Shown here: piece after piece, positions 45,466 through 54,575 of the stretch
How positions within the stretch are numbered: the first letter of the stretch is position 1
How the letters are laid out: the number at the start of each line of letters is the position of its first letter
DNA from: Bacteroidia bacterium
GTDB taxonomy: Bacteria > Bacteroidota > Bacteroidia > Bacteroidales > UBA932
Direction of reading: 5' to 3'
NCBI GenBank assembly: GCA_021153285.1
Contig: JAGKTT010000014.1
Location: 55,422 to 119,421, forward strand
Length of the DNA: 64,000 nucleotides
Notes under the pieces: model-generated
The model's input: the letters and a program-made list of their open reading frames with translations, nothing else
Told to the model about the DNA's origin: nothing
Database searches by the model: none
Program-made: the position numbers and the translations under genes

Positions 45466-47055
45466 TTATTCTATAACGCTTGGATTGTTCAGTGCGGCCT
45501 GAATCGTGTCATCTATAGGGAGATAGAAACGATAGAATGCCTCGTCCGAAAGCTTTGAGAAGCGTCCGACAAGGGCTTTAAGCTGAGGCATCTGATATGG
45601 AGCTGTCTCCTCCCATTCGCCTTCCTTCGGCTTGAGTCCGTCTACTCGTGCCGCATAATCAAGAAACTGGGAAGCAACATCGATTTCATCCATATATCTG
45701 TCAAGACGGTCGAAGTCATCGATTCCCGCCAGAACTTTTCCATACTTATCGAACATTGACTGGGCAAAACGCATCTGAGTCGCCTTCTTATTGCAATTGA
45801 TGAAGAATGTTGTGGCCTTTGTGGTATCGAGCGGTACGAATACATCCGGAATGATTCCTCCTCCACCATAAACCCTTCTTCCTCTTACAGTATAGAAAAC
45901 CGCAGTGGTATCCACCTTCATACTATCAGCAGAAGTCATTTCTCCGTGGGCATAACGCTCGTATATATCATACTGATAATCGTCTCCATAAGGTTTCTGG
46001 ATACATCTTCCTGACGGAGTATAGAAACGAGACACAGTAAGGCGTATTCCTGAACCATCGGTAAAGTTTATCGGCTCCTGAACGAGGCCCTTGCCGAAAG
46101 AACGACGTCCCACAATCACTCCTCTGTCATTATCCTGAATGGCTCCCGCGAAGATCTCACTTGAAGAAGCTGTACCTTCATCTATAAGTACGGATATCTG
46201 AATATCCTTCAGAAATCCTCTTCCATCTGCATCAAAATCCTGACGCGGACGCTGACGACCTTCCATATAGACCACTTCGTCATCTCTTTCCAGAAATTCA
46301 TTGGCAAGCTTCCAGGCCTGGTCGAAATAGCCTCCGGTATTATCTCTGAGATCAAAAAGAAGTCGCGTCATACCTTGAGCCAAAAGTTTGGCAGCAGCTG
46401 CTGTAAACTCGGTATAAGTGGTCCTGGTGAACTTCGAAAGCTTTATATAGCCAGTAGTCTCATCAATCATAAAGGCTGCATCAATACAATGCACCGGGAT
46501 CTTGTCTCTGATTATATCGAAAGGTATGAGAGTGCCGTTTCTGTTGACGGTAATCTTCACCTTAGAGCCCTTAGGACCTTTCATCAGCCTGATCATACTG
46601 TCCTGCGGCATCTTGACACCGGCGATATCCTTGTCATCAACCCTCACGATCCTGTCTCCCTGCATAAGGCCTGCCTTTTCAGACGGTCCTCCTGTTATCG
46701 GACTGAGCACGATGGCCGTATCATTCGGGACATTGAAAGTAATTCCGATTCCCTCGAAATTTCCGGCAAGCTCTGTTTCTGACTCGACTAGTTCCACTGG
46801 AGGAAGATATACGGAATGGGGATCAAGCTTGGCCAGGGCAGCCACCACAGCCGCATCGGTCATACTTTCCATATCTATGGTATCGACATAATTCTTCTGC
46901 ACCTCCTGGAGAATGAGATTAAGCTTTCTCCATCTGTTATAATCTCCGTCAAACTCCTTATGGAATCCGGCCACCTTGACGGTAATCAAGGTAAGAAGCA
47001 CTCCCAGGAGTACTCCCAGGAGCGCTATGATGATTGTTATGTTAATTCGTTTCAT
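45466..47055 (-). CDS. S41 C-terminal processing peptidase
   Basis: 529 residues. N-terminal membrane anchor (ITIIIALLGVLLGVLLTLIT), a PDZ domain (~85-170; NFEGIGITFNVPNDTAIVLS, GLMQGDRIVRVDDKDIAG) and the S41 catalytic domain: LLFDLRDNTGGYFDQAW, then ISVLIDEGTASSSEIFAGAI with the catalytic Ser and VGRRSFGKGLVQEP with the catalytic Lys. CtpA/Prc proteases trim periplasmic proteins. Its ATG overlaps the stop of the dCMP deaminase gene (TAATG). Confidence 0.92.
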   Translation of the reverse strand: MKRINITIIIALLGVLLGVLLTLITVKVAGFHKEFDGDYNRWRKLNLILQEVQKNYVDTIDMESMTDAAVVAALAKLDPHSVYLPPVELVESETELAGNFEGIGITFNVPNDTAIVLSPITGGPSEKAGLMQGDRIVRVDDKDIAGVKMPQDSMIRLMKGPKGSKVKITVNRNGTLIPFDIIRDKIPVHCIDAAFMIDETTGYIKLSKFTRTTYTEFTAAAAKLLAQGMTRLLFDLRDNTGGYFDQAWKLANEFLERDDEVVYMEGRQRPRQDFDADGRGFLKDIQISVLIDEGTASSSEIFAGAIQDNDRGVIVGRRSFGKGLVQEPINFTDGSGIRLTVSRFYTPSGRCIQKPYGDDYQYDIYERYAHGEMTSADSMKVDTTAVFYTVRGRRVYGGGGIIPDVFVPLDTTKATTFFINCNKKATQMRFAQSMFDKYGKVLAGIDDFDRLDRYMDEIDVASQFLDYAARVDGLKPKEGEWEETAPYQMPQLKALVGRFSKLSDEAFYRFYLPIDDTIQAALNNPSVIE

Positions 47056-47459
47056 TATTCGACCTGTTCGACTTCTATGCCGGCTCTTTTAAGCAAATCA
47101 ATGCCATCCGTAAGACGGTAAGCATCACGATACACAACTCTTTTGATTCCGGCCTGGATGATAAGCTTGGCACATTCCACACAAGGAGATGCTGTGACAT
47201 AAAGAGTAGCATCGTTGCTATTATTGCCAGATTTTGCCACCTTGGTTATTGCATTTGCCTCAGCGTGAAGTACATACGGCTTAGTTACACCATTCTCATC
47301 TTCGCAGATATTCTCGAATCCTGAGGGAGTGCCATTGTATCCGTCAGAAATTATCATTCTGTCCTTGACAAGAAGGGCACCTACCTGACGGCGCTTGCAA
47401 TATGAGTTCTGTGCCCATACTCCTGCCATTTCAATATAGCTGTGATCGAACTTGTTCAT
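47055..47459 (-). CDS. dCMP deaminase-type cytidylate deaminase
   Basis: 134 residues from the ATG at 47459; the longer frame to 47513 overlaps the upstream ligase and is rejected. Zinc-dependent deaminase fold: VGALLVKDRMIISDGYNGTP, then the HAE motif in PYVLHAEANAIT and the PCxxC motif in TASPCVECAKLIIQAG. dCMP deaminases make dUMP for thymidylate synthesis; other members of the ComEB/dCMP family are similar. It starts one base after the stop of the AMP-forming ligase. Confidence 0.88.
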   Translation of the reverse strand: MNKFDHSYIEMAGVWAQNSYCKRRQVGALLVKDRMIISDGYNGTPSGFENICEDENGVTKPYVLHAEANAITKVAKSGNNSNDATLYVTASPCVECAKLIIQAGIKRVVYRDAYRLTDGIDLLKRAGIEVEQVE

Positions 47460-47460
47460 A

Positions 47461-49119
47461 TCAGTGTCTCTGGTATAGATATCTCTTGATACTCTTCTTA
47501 GGAGTTCTTTCAAAATCCTCTGACATAACCTCTACCTTCTTGAGTTTTGCATAGTTAGGAAGCTCTTTATTCCATTCGGAGAGCTGACTCTTGATATATT
47601 TGACAAACTCCGACTGCGTCATTCCATCCTTTGCTCCCTGCTGAAAATCCGGATAGATAAGGGCTGTAAGACCTCCATCATCTTCAATGACAAGAGATTC
47701 CACTACATACGGTTGACTGTTCAAAGTAGTCTCGACTTCCTCAGGATAGATATTCTGACCGCTCGGACCAAGAATCATACACTTTGTACGACCTTTGATG
47801 AAAAGACTTCCATCCTCATCAAGTATTCCCATATCTCCTGTGCGGAACCATCCATCCTCAGTAAAGACTTCAGCTGTTGCCTTTTCGTTCTTATAATAGC
47901 CAAGGAAGACATTAGCACCTTTTATCTGGATTTCGCCAGGTACTTCCGAAGGATTGGAAGAGTCGATCCTGATCTCCATATTAGGAGCAGCCTTTCCGCA
48001 AGAATAAAGTTTTTCCTCTTTCCAGTCATCGTAGGCAATGATAGGGGCACATTCTGTCATACCATAGCCGACAGTGAACGGGAAGGCCATCTTCTTGAAG
48101 AATGCCTCCACTTCCTTATTGAAGGCAGCTCCACCGATGATCACTTCATAGAACTCACCTCCGAAAGCATTGACAAGCTCGGTCTTGACCTTATTGAACA
48201 ACACCTGATTAAGCCCAGGTACTTTCATAAGGAACTTGATACCTTCCTTCTCAAGAATCGGCTTGACCTTTGTCTTATATATCTTCTCGATCACCAGAGG
48301 TACTGCAATCACGACACTTGGCTTCACCTCTGCAAGGGCCTGCATAATGATCTTAGGACTCGGGAGGCGAGAGAGGAAATGCACGTGGCAACCCACAGAG
48401 AGTTCGTAAAGCACCTCAAACATAAGGCCATACATATGTGCACAAGGCAGCATAGAAACGACTCTGGACTTATTGTTCAAAGTCGGCAGCACCTTGGTAG
48501 CAAACTCTATATTTGAGAAAATTGCTCTGTAAGGAATCATTACACCTTTAGAGAAACCCGAAGTTCCGGAAGTATAATTGATTACAGCAAGTTCATCTGC
48601 AGAATCCTCATAATAGTTCAGCATTTCAGGTTCGAAGGCTTCCGGATATTTCTTTCCGAAAAGCTCGTTGAGATGAACCTTTGCCTCATATATCTTAGGA
48701 TCGGCAGCATACAGGATCTTGAAAGTATTCACCTGAATGATAGCCTGGATATCAGGCATTTCAGACTCAGAAAGTCCCTCCCATATAACCTCATCCACGA
48801 AAAGGATCTTTGCTTCCGAATGATTTACCAGATGGTGAATGTTTGCGGACTTGAATTCGTGGAGAAGAGGTACAGGTACAGCTCCATAAGTCATAGTCGC
48901 AAGAAATGCCACAGCCCAATTGGCCTGATTCCTTGAACAAATAGCCACCTTATCTCGTCTCTGAAGGCCACACTCCTCAAACATAATATGGAGCTTCTCC
49001 ATTCTTCTTGCCACATCCCTGAAATGCAAGGTCTCGCCTTGATAATTGGAAATCGCCGGGCGTACCCAATTTTTCTTGAATGCGGACTCAAAAATCTTAT
49101 TTACTGATGTGAATTCCAT
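47461..49119 (-). CDS. AMP-forming long-chain acyl-CoA ligase
   Basis: 552 residues. Adenylate-forming family: LAVINYTSGTSGFSKGVMIP (P-loop-like motif), VGYGMTECAPIIAYDD, GWFRTGDMGILDEDGSLFI and KGRTKCMILGPSGQNIYPEE. It activates a carboxylate, probably a fatty acid, with ATP and CoA. No signal peptide. Neighbours are a dCMP deaminase and a membrane-anchored protein, which give no hint of a specific substrate. Confidence 0.88.
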   Translation of the reverse strand: MEFTSVNKIFESAFKKNWVRPAISNYQGETLHFRDVARRMEKLHIMFEECGLQRRDKVAICSRNQANWAVAFLATMTYGAVPVPLLHEFKSANIHHLVNHSEAKILFVDEVIWEGLSESEMPDIQAIIQVNTFKILYAADPKIYEAKVHLNELFGKKYPEAFEPEMLNYYEDSADELAVINYTSGTSGFSKGVMIPYRAIFSNIEFATKVLPTLNNKSRVVSMLPCAHMYGLMFEVLYELSVGCHVHFLSRLPSPKIIMQALAEVKPSVVIAVPLVIEKIYKTKVKPILEKEGIKFLMKVPGLNQVLFNKVKTELVNAFGGEFYEVIIGGAAFNKEVEAFFKKMAFPFTVGYGMTECAPIIAYDDWKEEKLYSCGKAAPNMEIRIDSSNPSEVPGEIQIKGANVFLGYYKNEKATAEVFTEDGWFRTGDMGILDEDGSLFIKGRTKCMILGPSGQNIYPEEVETTLNSQPYVVESLVIEDDGGLTALIYPDFQQGAKDGMTQSEFVKYIKSQLSEWNKELPNYAKLKKVEVMSEDFERTPKKSIKRYLYQRH

Positions 49120-49142
49120 TATATTCTATATTAAATTATTTT

Positions 49143-51380
49143 CTATTTGACCGTAACTGTCCTTGATACGCCGTCGTAGCAGTCTACGCTTACAGAGGCG
49201 GAATCCACGACTCTCACCTCACTATCCGGACGTATCATCTGATCACCCTTGAAGGAGGTCAATGCATTGCCTCCTCCGAACGGATATATCAGAGTCTGGA
49301 TCGAAGTCCTTACCACCCAGAAAGTATTGCCTCCCACGATTATTCTTTCCGGCAGGGCTTTGACCGTTTCAGGAGCCACTATAGTCTTCCAAGATGAAGG
49401 CCTGACTCCCTTGAGATTATACATTTCTATCGTATTGTCCTTATGCAGGACCATAATGTTATAAGCATTCGCACCGTTGAAGTCATAGACATCCGGTCCG
49501 AGAAGAATCGGTTTTCCGAGATCTACAGGGAAACCGTTCACATAGTGCCCCAGTCTGTCGATAAGATAGATACTGCTGCCGGAGCCGAACAGTATCTGAA
49601 GTTTACCATTGGCGTAATAATCCAATGTCTGAGCTGTTCCGCACATTTTACCATTGAAAGGAACACCCCATAAGCCCTTTCCATCTTCTTCCTGAAGACA
49701 GATGGCTCCGTGAGAATTCTGATAGAACAGATTCATCCTGCCTGTTCCGGAATTTTTGACACGGAAAGGGCCCTGCGGAATAACCACTACAGTATCTCTT
49801 TCGTGGCCCGGCGCTCTGGTCTTCAGAAGATCCAGCCTTGGCATCTGAAGCTTCATATCGATGCCTTTCTTATCCTTCAGCGCAGAAAAAATCACGGGAC
49901 AATAATCGGCATCAGCACACATCACTGCTACAGCATCGGCTATAGGAGCCTTGAAGATATCCTTATTGTACTGAGAATAAGCAGATGGCGAATAATAAGC
50001 TGTCAGCACTGAGACTCCTGACAGAAGATCCTTCTGTCCGGCATCAGCCATATATTCCTGCAATGTATATTCCAAAGCATATCCTTCCTTGTACTGCTTC
50101 ACAGCATCGAGACTGCCGGATACGATCCAGCCGTCGATATAAGTAAAGCAAGACTCATCCTTCAGTTCGAAGAGACTGCCGAAAACTGAAGAAATGAATG
50201 AAGCATATGGCCATACGTGGATGGATGGCACATAATCCTCGAATGACTTGTTATTTGTAGCGACAAAAATCAAAGAATCCTGTCTGCCTATTTTAATAAG
50301 ATTGACGGATGCAAGGCCCTTACCTACGGCAAAATCCGCTCTGGCCACTTCCTTGACATCCAGCTTCCTGACGAAATCTTCAGGACGGACGCCAGCCTTT
50401 TCGGCAAGTTTCTTCTGCTTGTTCCTGACTAGGTGAAGCGCCTGTTTTGAGTCCATATAAGACTGATAGGCAGCAATATACGACTGTGCATCCTTTAAAG
50501 GAAGAGTAACTGCCGAAACCGTATATGACGGCAGCATCCCGGATATCTCCGATGAGACGGGCTGCATTTTCGAAAGCACACTCATAAAATCTGACGCATC
50601 ATTCTCAAATATAGCAGAAATTCCGGCGTATATTCCGGATGCGTCGAACTTAGCCAGATCCACCGATGTCCAATGAGCGAAATCAGCTACGAAGGCTTCC
50701 CTTGCGGAGTCTTTCCTGACAAACAGTCCCGGCATCAACATCTTGGCGTGAGAATTCGAGAAAAAGATGAGTTCACTGCCATCAACAGAAGACGCAGCAT
50801 CGGCAAACCCGGATGACTCCATTACAGATATACCTTTCTGAAGGTGCCTCACTGCCGATTTCACAAGAAGATCGGAATCTGAGGCGATAATAACCGACCG
50901 TTTCAATATATCCCTTTCACATCCGGCAGAAGAACAGTCCACGAATTCGACAGTCATCTTTCTGCCCCGCATATAATTCATAAGAGCCGATGCATCAGCA
51001 GATGGCTCCGAAGAAGACTTACCTGCATCAAAGACATACAAAGTCTCCAGATTACCGCTATAGTGAAGAGAAACAGCCAATCTCGACGAGGAGAGGCTTT
51101 TGAAGTTTCCGGCAGCCATACTGTCGGCAAGATCTGCCGGAAACTCGAATCCATAAAGAAGTCCTCTCAGAGCAGCCTCGGCATCCGAGAAACAGCCGAG
51201 CATCAAGGCATCAGACGGTATAGCAGGCAAAAGAAGATATCGTCCTTGATCAGGAACCGGATCTCCAGCACGCTTTCCACCGTCATCCACACCCGAATAA
51301 AGCATAGAGACAGCAATACCGACACCAAGAACCATAACAGCCAGAACAGCCAGGCATAATATGAGGGACTTCCGGCTCAT
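49143..51380 (-). CDS. Membrane-anchored protein of unknown function
   Basis: 745 residues. One N-terminal membrane helix (LILCLAVLAVMVLGVGIAVS), the rest probably periplasmic. The first ~350 residues resemble DUF3352-like proteins in style (YLLLPAIPSDALMLGCFSD, SSSRLAVSLHYSGNLETLYV). The last ~200 residues show repeated short beta units (LDYYANGKLQILFGSGSSIY, FNGANAYNIMVLHKDNTIE) like a beta-propeller. No catalytic motif was recognised. Its ATG overlaps the stop of ridA. Confidence 0.75.
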   Translation of the reverse strand: MSRKSLILCLAVLAVMVLGVGIAVSMLYSGVDDGGKRAGDPVPDQGRYLLLPAIPSDALMLGCFSDAEAALRGLLYGFEFPADLADSMAAGNFKSLSSSRLAVSLHYSGNLETLYVFDAGKSSSEPSADASALMNYMRGRKMTVEFVDCSSAGCERDILKRSVIIASDSDLLVKSAVRHLQKGISVMESSGFADAASSVDGSELIFFSNSHAKMLMPGLFVRKDSAREAFVADFAHWTSVDLAKFDASGIYAGISAIFENDASDFMSVLSKMQPVSSEISGMLPSYTVSAVTLPLKDAQSYIAAYQSYMDSKQALHLVRNKQKKLAEKAGVRPEDFVRKLDVKEVARADFAVGKGLASVNLIKIGRQDSLIFVATNNKSFEDYVPSIHVWPYASFISSVFGSLFELKDESCFTYIDGWIVSGSLDAVKQYKEGYALEYTLQEYMADAGQKDLLSGVSVLTAYYSPSAYSQYNKDIFKAPIADAVAVMCADADYCPVIFSALKDKKGIDMKLQMPRLDLLKTRAPGHERDTVVVIPQGPFRVKNSGTGRMNLFYQNSHGAICLQEEDGKGLWGVPFNGKMCGTAQTLDYYANGKLQILFGSGSSIYLIDRLGHYVNGFPVDLGKPILLGPDVYDFNGANAYNIMVLHKDNTIEMYNLKGVRPSSWKTIVAPETVKALPERIIVGGNTFWVVRTSIQTLIYPFGGGNALTSFKGDQMIRPDSEVRVVDSASVSVDCYDGVSRTVTVK

Positions 51381-51754
51381 TACTTAACAGCTATAGCCTC
51401 GATTTCCACCTTTACACCGAGAGGAAGAGCTGCAGCCTGATAGCAGGCTCTTGCAGGCTTGTCACCAGTAAAGTACTCAGCATACACCTCATTAACCGCC
51501 TTGAAATCAGCGATATCAGCCAAAAGAACTGTAGTCTTGACCACATTGTCGTAAGTCATACCAGCTTCCTTAAGTATTGCTCCGATATTCTTGAGAGACT
51601 GGTGTGCAGCCGCTACAATATCCTCCTGCACCTTTCCGTCAGCAGGATTCACAGGAATCTGTCCTGAAATGTAAAGAGTACCATTCACTTCAATAGCCTG
51701 TGAATATGGGCCCACCGCCTTCGGTGCATCTGGAGTTGCGATTACCTTTTTCAT
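51380..51754 (-). CDS. ridA: RidA-family enamine/imine deaminase
   Basis: 124 residues from the ATG at 51754 (a TTG at 51760 would add two residues). RidA hydrolyses reactive 2-aminoacrylate and related enamines. Signatures: PKAVGPYSQAIEVNGTLYIS, GQIPVNPADGKV, PARACYQAAALPLGVKVEIE with the conserved Arg, and the terminal EIEAIA. First gene of the leftward run that ends with the M64 peptidase; a well-formed promoter lies directly upstream. Confidence 0.93.
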   Translation of the reverse strand: MKKVIATPDAPKAVGPYSQAIEVNGTLYISGQIPVNPADGKVQEDIVAAAHQSLKNIGAILKEAGMTYDNVVKTTVLLADIADFKAVNEVYAEYFTGDKPARACYQAAALPLGVKVEIEAIAVK

Positions 51755-51780
51755 TGTCAAAATCTTTTTAGTTCAACATA

Positions 51781-51811
51781 CAAAGATAATCAATTTTAAG
51801 CAATTATCAAA
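51781..51811 (-). promoter_or_regulatory. Promoter of the ridA operon
   Basis: Read leftward: TTTG (51811-51808), exactly 19 bases, TATCTTTG (51788-51781), a full match to the Bacteroides-type consensus, 26 bases before the ATG at 51754. Confidence 0.8.
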
Positions 51812-51846
51812 GACGGGGAAGGCTTTTACAAGGCATACCTGTAAAC

Positions 51847-51879
51847 ACAAAAAGCCGGTGACGCACAGTCACCAGCTTT
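51847..51879 (-). terminator. Intrinsic terminator after tRNA-Arg
   Basis: Read leftward: AAAGCTGGTGAC, loop TGTGC, GTCACCGGCTTT (12-bp stem with one G-T pair) and then T residues. It ends the yceD-rpmF-tRNA transcript. Confidence 0.85.
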
Positions 51880-51881
51880 CG

Positions 51882-51953
51882 TAGCCCCGAGCAGAATCGA
51901 ACTGCTATCTAAAGTTTAGGAAACTTCCATTCTATCCGTTGAACTACAGGGCC
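51882..51953 (-). tRNA. tRNA-Arg (anticodon CCT)
   Basis: 72 bases, fully foldable. Acceptor GGCCCTG with CGGGGCT (G1-U72 and U6-G67 wobble pairs), D arm GTTC/GAAT, anticodon stem GAAGT/ACTTT around TTCCTAA with CCT at 34-36, T arm AGCAG/CTGCT around TTCGATT, discriminator A. CCA is not encoded. It lies 17 bases after rpmF and shares its terminator. Confidence 0.92.
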
Positions 51954-51970
51954 ATAAAAAGAAGGGCTGA

Positions 51971-52153
51971 TTACTCAGCCTTCTTCTCGATGATCTGACG
52001 GCCTCTGTAGTAGCCGCACTCAGGACATACTCTGTGGTACATAATTGTAGCACCGCAGTTTGAACAAGTTGCGAGTGTAGGAACTACTGCAACGTCGTGT
52101 GTTCTTCTCTTGTCACGTCTCTGCTTAGAGACCCTGTGTTTTGGATGTGCCAT
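51971..52153 (-). CDS. rpmF: 50S ribosomal protein L32
   Basis: 60 residues. MAHPKHRVSKQRRDKRRTHD is the standard L32 N terminus, followed by a zinc-ribbon with CSNCG and CPECGYY. The upstream yceD reading frame runs 70 bases into it in another frame, which is abnormal. The yceD-rpmF order itself is conserved in many bacteria. Confidence 0.96.
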   Translation of the reverse strand: MAHPKHRVSKQRRDKRRTHDVAVVPTLATCSNCGATIMYHRVCPECGYYRGRQIIEKKAE

Positions 52154-52539
52154 TGTTCTATATTTACATAGTCATAGACTATCTGACTGAGGTCCATTTC
52201 CGCATCACCCTCGGGAACGAAAACAATCTCACGCTCTCCTTCCTGATGATCATCCGATGACTCTTCCTCACCGAACTTTACGCTTAGCATAATATCAGCA
52301 CTGACCGGCATACGGAGGTCCTCCAGACATCTGTCACAAGCAACTGTCACTGCACCATCTATCTCACAATCCACTCCTACATAACGGCCGGACTTTTCCA
52401 CCATCACCGACACTTCAAGGTCAGCGTCAAGGATTTCCGCATTCTCAAAAGCTTCGAAGAACTCCTTGCTGGCGTGCCACGAAAAACGGTTTTCCCCGGC
52501 AGCCAATCCATTTAAAGGTATTATAAAATTATCGTTCAT
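52084..52539 (-). CDS. YceD/DUF177-family protein, 3' end abnormal
   Basis: 151 residues from the ATG at 52539 (the longer frame opening at 52578 is not like the family). DUF177 core: FIIPLNGLAAGENRFSWHAS, ADLEVSVMVEKSGRYVGVDC, VTVACDRCLEDLRMPVSADI and MDLSQIVYDYV. Family members normally continue after that point with a conserved segment (in style LSLP..RVH.....C). Here the frame instead enters the rpmF leader and gene and ends in out-of-frame sequence, overlapping rpmF by 70 bases. About 30 residues of the true C terminus look deleted. YceD is linked to 23S rRNA metabolism in other bacteria. Confidence 0.75.
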   Translation of the reverse strand: MNDNFIIPLNGLAAGENRFSWHASKEFFEAFENAEILDADLEVSVMVEKSGRYVGVDCEIDGAVTVACDRCLEDLRMPVSADIMLSVKFGEEESSDDHQEGEREIVFVPEGDAEMDLSQIVYDYVNIEQWHIQNTGSLSRDVTREEHTTLQ

Positions 52540-52566
52540 ATCGACCCGTAAATAGATTTGAGCCCG

Positions 52567-52598
52567 CAAAGGTAGCAAAAACTTTTATTATTAGCAAT
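52567..52598 (-). promoter_or_regulatory. Promoter of yceD-rpmF-tRNA
   Basis: Read leftward: ATTG (52598-52595), 20 bases, TACCTTTG (52574-52567). The -33 half overlaps the last codons of typA. Confidence 0.65.
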
Positions 52599-54399
52599 TT
52601 ATATCTGAACTTTTTCTCTTACGGTCCAGCTCACTAAGAAGTATCTTCCTGAGTCTCATTGACTTAGGAGTTACCTCAACAAGTTCATCCTCCTGAATAT
52701 ACTCCAATGCTTCCTCAAGTGAGAAGACAATCGGAGGTGGAAGCATAACCTTGTCATCACTTCCGGAAGCACGCATATTGGTCAGCTTCTTTGTCTTGCA
52801 GATATTAATGGTAAGGTCGCGTTCACGCGTATGTTCGCCCACTACCTGACCTTCGTAAATATCCACTCCCGGCTCGATGAAGAAACGTCCTCTATCCTGA
52901 AGCTTATCCATCGAGTAAGCTACAGAAACTCCTGTCTCCAGAGAAACAAGCGATCCATTGGTACGACGCTCGATATCACCCTTGTACGGCTCATAACCTT
53001 TGAGTCGGTGAGCCACCACAGCCTCACCCTGCGTTGCAGTGAGCAGGTTGCTTCTGAGTCCCATCAGACCACGGGACGGAATATCAAACTCAAGATGTGT
53101 ACGGTCTCCCCTGTTTTCCATCTGGATCAGGGCACCCTTTCTTCGTGTAACCATCTCTATCGCTCTTCCTACAAATTCCTCCGGAACATCAATGGTAAGC
53201 ATCTCGATAGGCTCGCAGCGCTGACCGCCGATAACCTTATCAAGCACCTTTGGCTGACCGACCTGAAGTTCGAATCCCTCTCTACGCATTGTCTCGATGA
53301 GAACAGAAAGATGAAGAACGCCGCGACCATATACCACGAAGGAATCCGCATTTGGACCCGGCTTCACACGAAGAGCCAGATTCTTCTCAAGTTCCTTATC
53401 CAGACGTTCCTTCAAGTGTCTCGAAGTCACGAACTTACCTTCTTTTCCAAAGAACGGGGAATTATTGATGCAGAAGAGCATACTCATTGTAGGCTCATCT
53501 ACCTCTATAGGAGGAAGAGCTTCCGGATTCTCGAAATCAGCTACAGTGTCTCCGATCTCGAAACCTTCAAGTCCGACAACGGCACATATATCACCGCATT
53601 TCACTTCCTCCACCTTCGACTTTCCAAGTCCGTCAAAGATCATAAGCTCCTTGATCTTCTGTTTCTGCATTATATCATACCTCTTGCACAGAGTTATGTT
53701 CATTCCGGCCTTGAGCGAGCCACGTGTAACTCTACCTACTGCAATTCGGCCCACATATGGAGAATATTCCAGAGACGAAATCAGCATCTGCGGAGTTCCT
53801 TCCACAACCTCTGGCGCAGGTATCACTTCCAGAATAGTATCAAGAAGAGGAGTTATATCCTCGGTAGGCTGCCTCCAGTCATATGACATCCAGCCCTGCT
53901 TGGCACTACCATAGATCGTGCGGAAATCCAGCTGGTCCTCTGTAGCTCCAAGTGAGAACATCAGATCGAAGACTTCTTCCTGAACCTCATCCGGACGACA
54001 GTTCAGCTTGTCCACCTTATTAATTACAAGCACTGGCTTCTTACCCATCTCGATAGCCTTCTGAAGCACGAAACGGGTCTGTGGCATACAGCCCTCGAAA
54101 GCATCCACGAGAAGGATAACGCCATCAGCCATATTGAGCACTCGTTCCACCTCTCCACCGAAGTCGCTATGGCCCGGGGTGTCGATGACATTGATCTTTA
54201 CACCTTTATATAAAACAGAGACATTCTTTGCGAGAATAGTGATTCCTCTCTCTCTCTCGAGATCATTGTTGTCCAGGATAAGTTCACCCAATTTTTCCTG
54301 CTCGCGTGCCTGACGCGCCTGATAGATCATCCTGTCCACGATGGTTGTCTTACCGTGGTCTACGTGAGCGATGATCGCAATATTTCTGATTTCCTGCAT
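52591..54399 (-). CDS. typA: Ribosome-associated GTPase TypA/BipA
   Basis: 602 residues, the normal size. Translational GTPase: G1 [17 protein letters not shown]2 within [13 protein letters not shown]3 [19 protein letters not shown]4 VINKVDKL. C-terminal part includes [20 protein letters not shown] and the BipA-specific [19 protein letters not shown]. It acts on the ribosome in 50S assembly and stress adaptation. Divergent from the GMP synthase gene. Confidence 0.95.
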   Translation of the reverse strand: MQEIRNIAIIAHVDHGKTTIVDRMIYQARQAREQEKLGELILDNNDLERERGITILAKNVSVLYKGVKINVIDTPGHSDFGGEVERVLNMADGVILLVDAFEGCMPQTRFVLQKAIEMGKKPVLVINKVDKLNCRPDEVQEEVFDLMFSLGATEDQLDFRTIYGSAKQGWMSYDWRQPTEDITPLLDTILEVIPAPEVVEGTPQMLISSLEYSPYVGRIAVGRVTRGSLKAGMNITLCKRYDIMQKQKIKELMIFDGLGKSKVEEVKCGDICAVVGLEGFEIGDTVADFENPEALPPIEVDEPTMSMLFCINNSPFFGKEGKFVTSRHLKERLDKELEKNLALRVKPGPNADSFVVYGRGVLHLSVLIETMRREGFELQVGQPKVLDKVIGGQRCEPIEMLTIDVPEEFVGRAIEMVTRRKGALIQMENRGDRTHLEFDIPSRGLMGLRSNLLTATQGEAVVAHRLKGYEPYKGDIERRTNGSLVSLETGVSVAYSMDKLQDRGRFFIEPGVDIYEGQVVGEHTRERDLTINICKTKKLTNMRASGSDDKVMLPPPIVFSLEEALEYIQEDELVEVTPKSMRLRKILLSELDRKRKSSDINC

Positions 54400-54531
54400 A
54401 ATCTACTAATAATTAATCTTATTGGCACAGCTCCGGCATCATCTGCCGACACAGATACCCTCGACCGGAACCCCGTTCGAAAAAGATTTGCAAAATTAGA
54501 GAATTTTATAAAAAAATTGAAACACTTTTTT

Positions 54532-54539
54532 TATTTTTG
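54532..54539 (+). promoter_or_regulatory. -7 element before the GMP synthase gene
   Basis: TATTTTTG fits TAnnTTTG, 36 bases before the ATG at 54576, in AT-rich DNA; no clear -33. Confidence 0.45.
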
Positions 54540-54575
54540 CGCCTTGGTTAGAAAACATTTTAAATTATACAAACT

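Noticed and set aside
52831..53886. Rightward open frame of 351 codons
   Set aside because: It lies opposite typA, whose GTPase motifs are unmistakable; long antisense frames are expected with this codon use.
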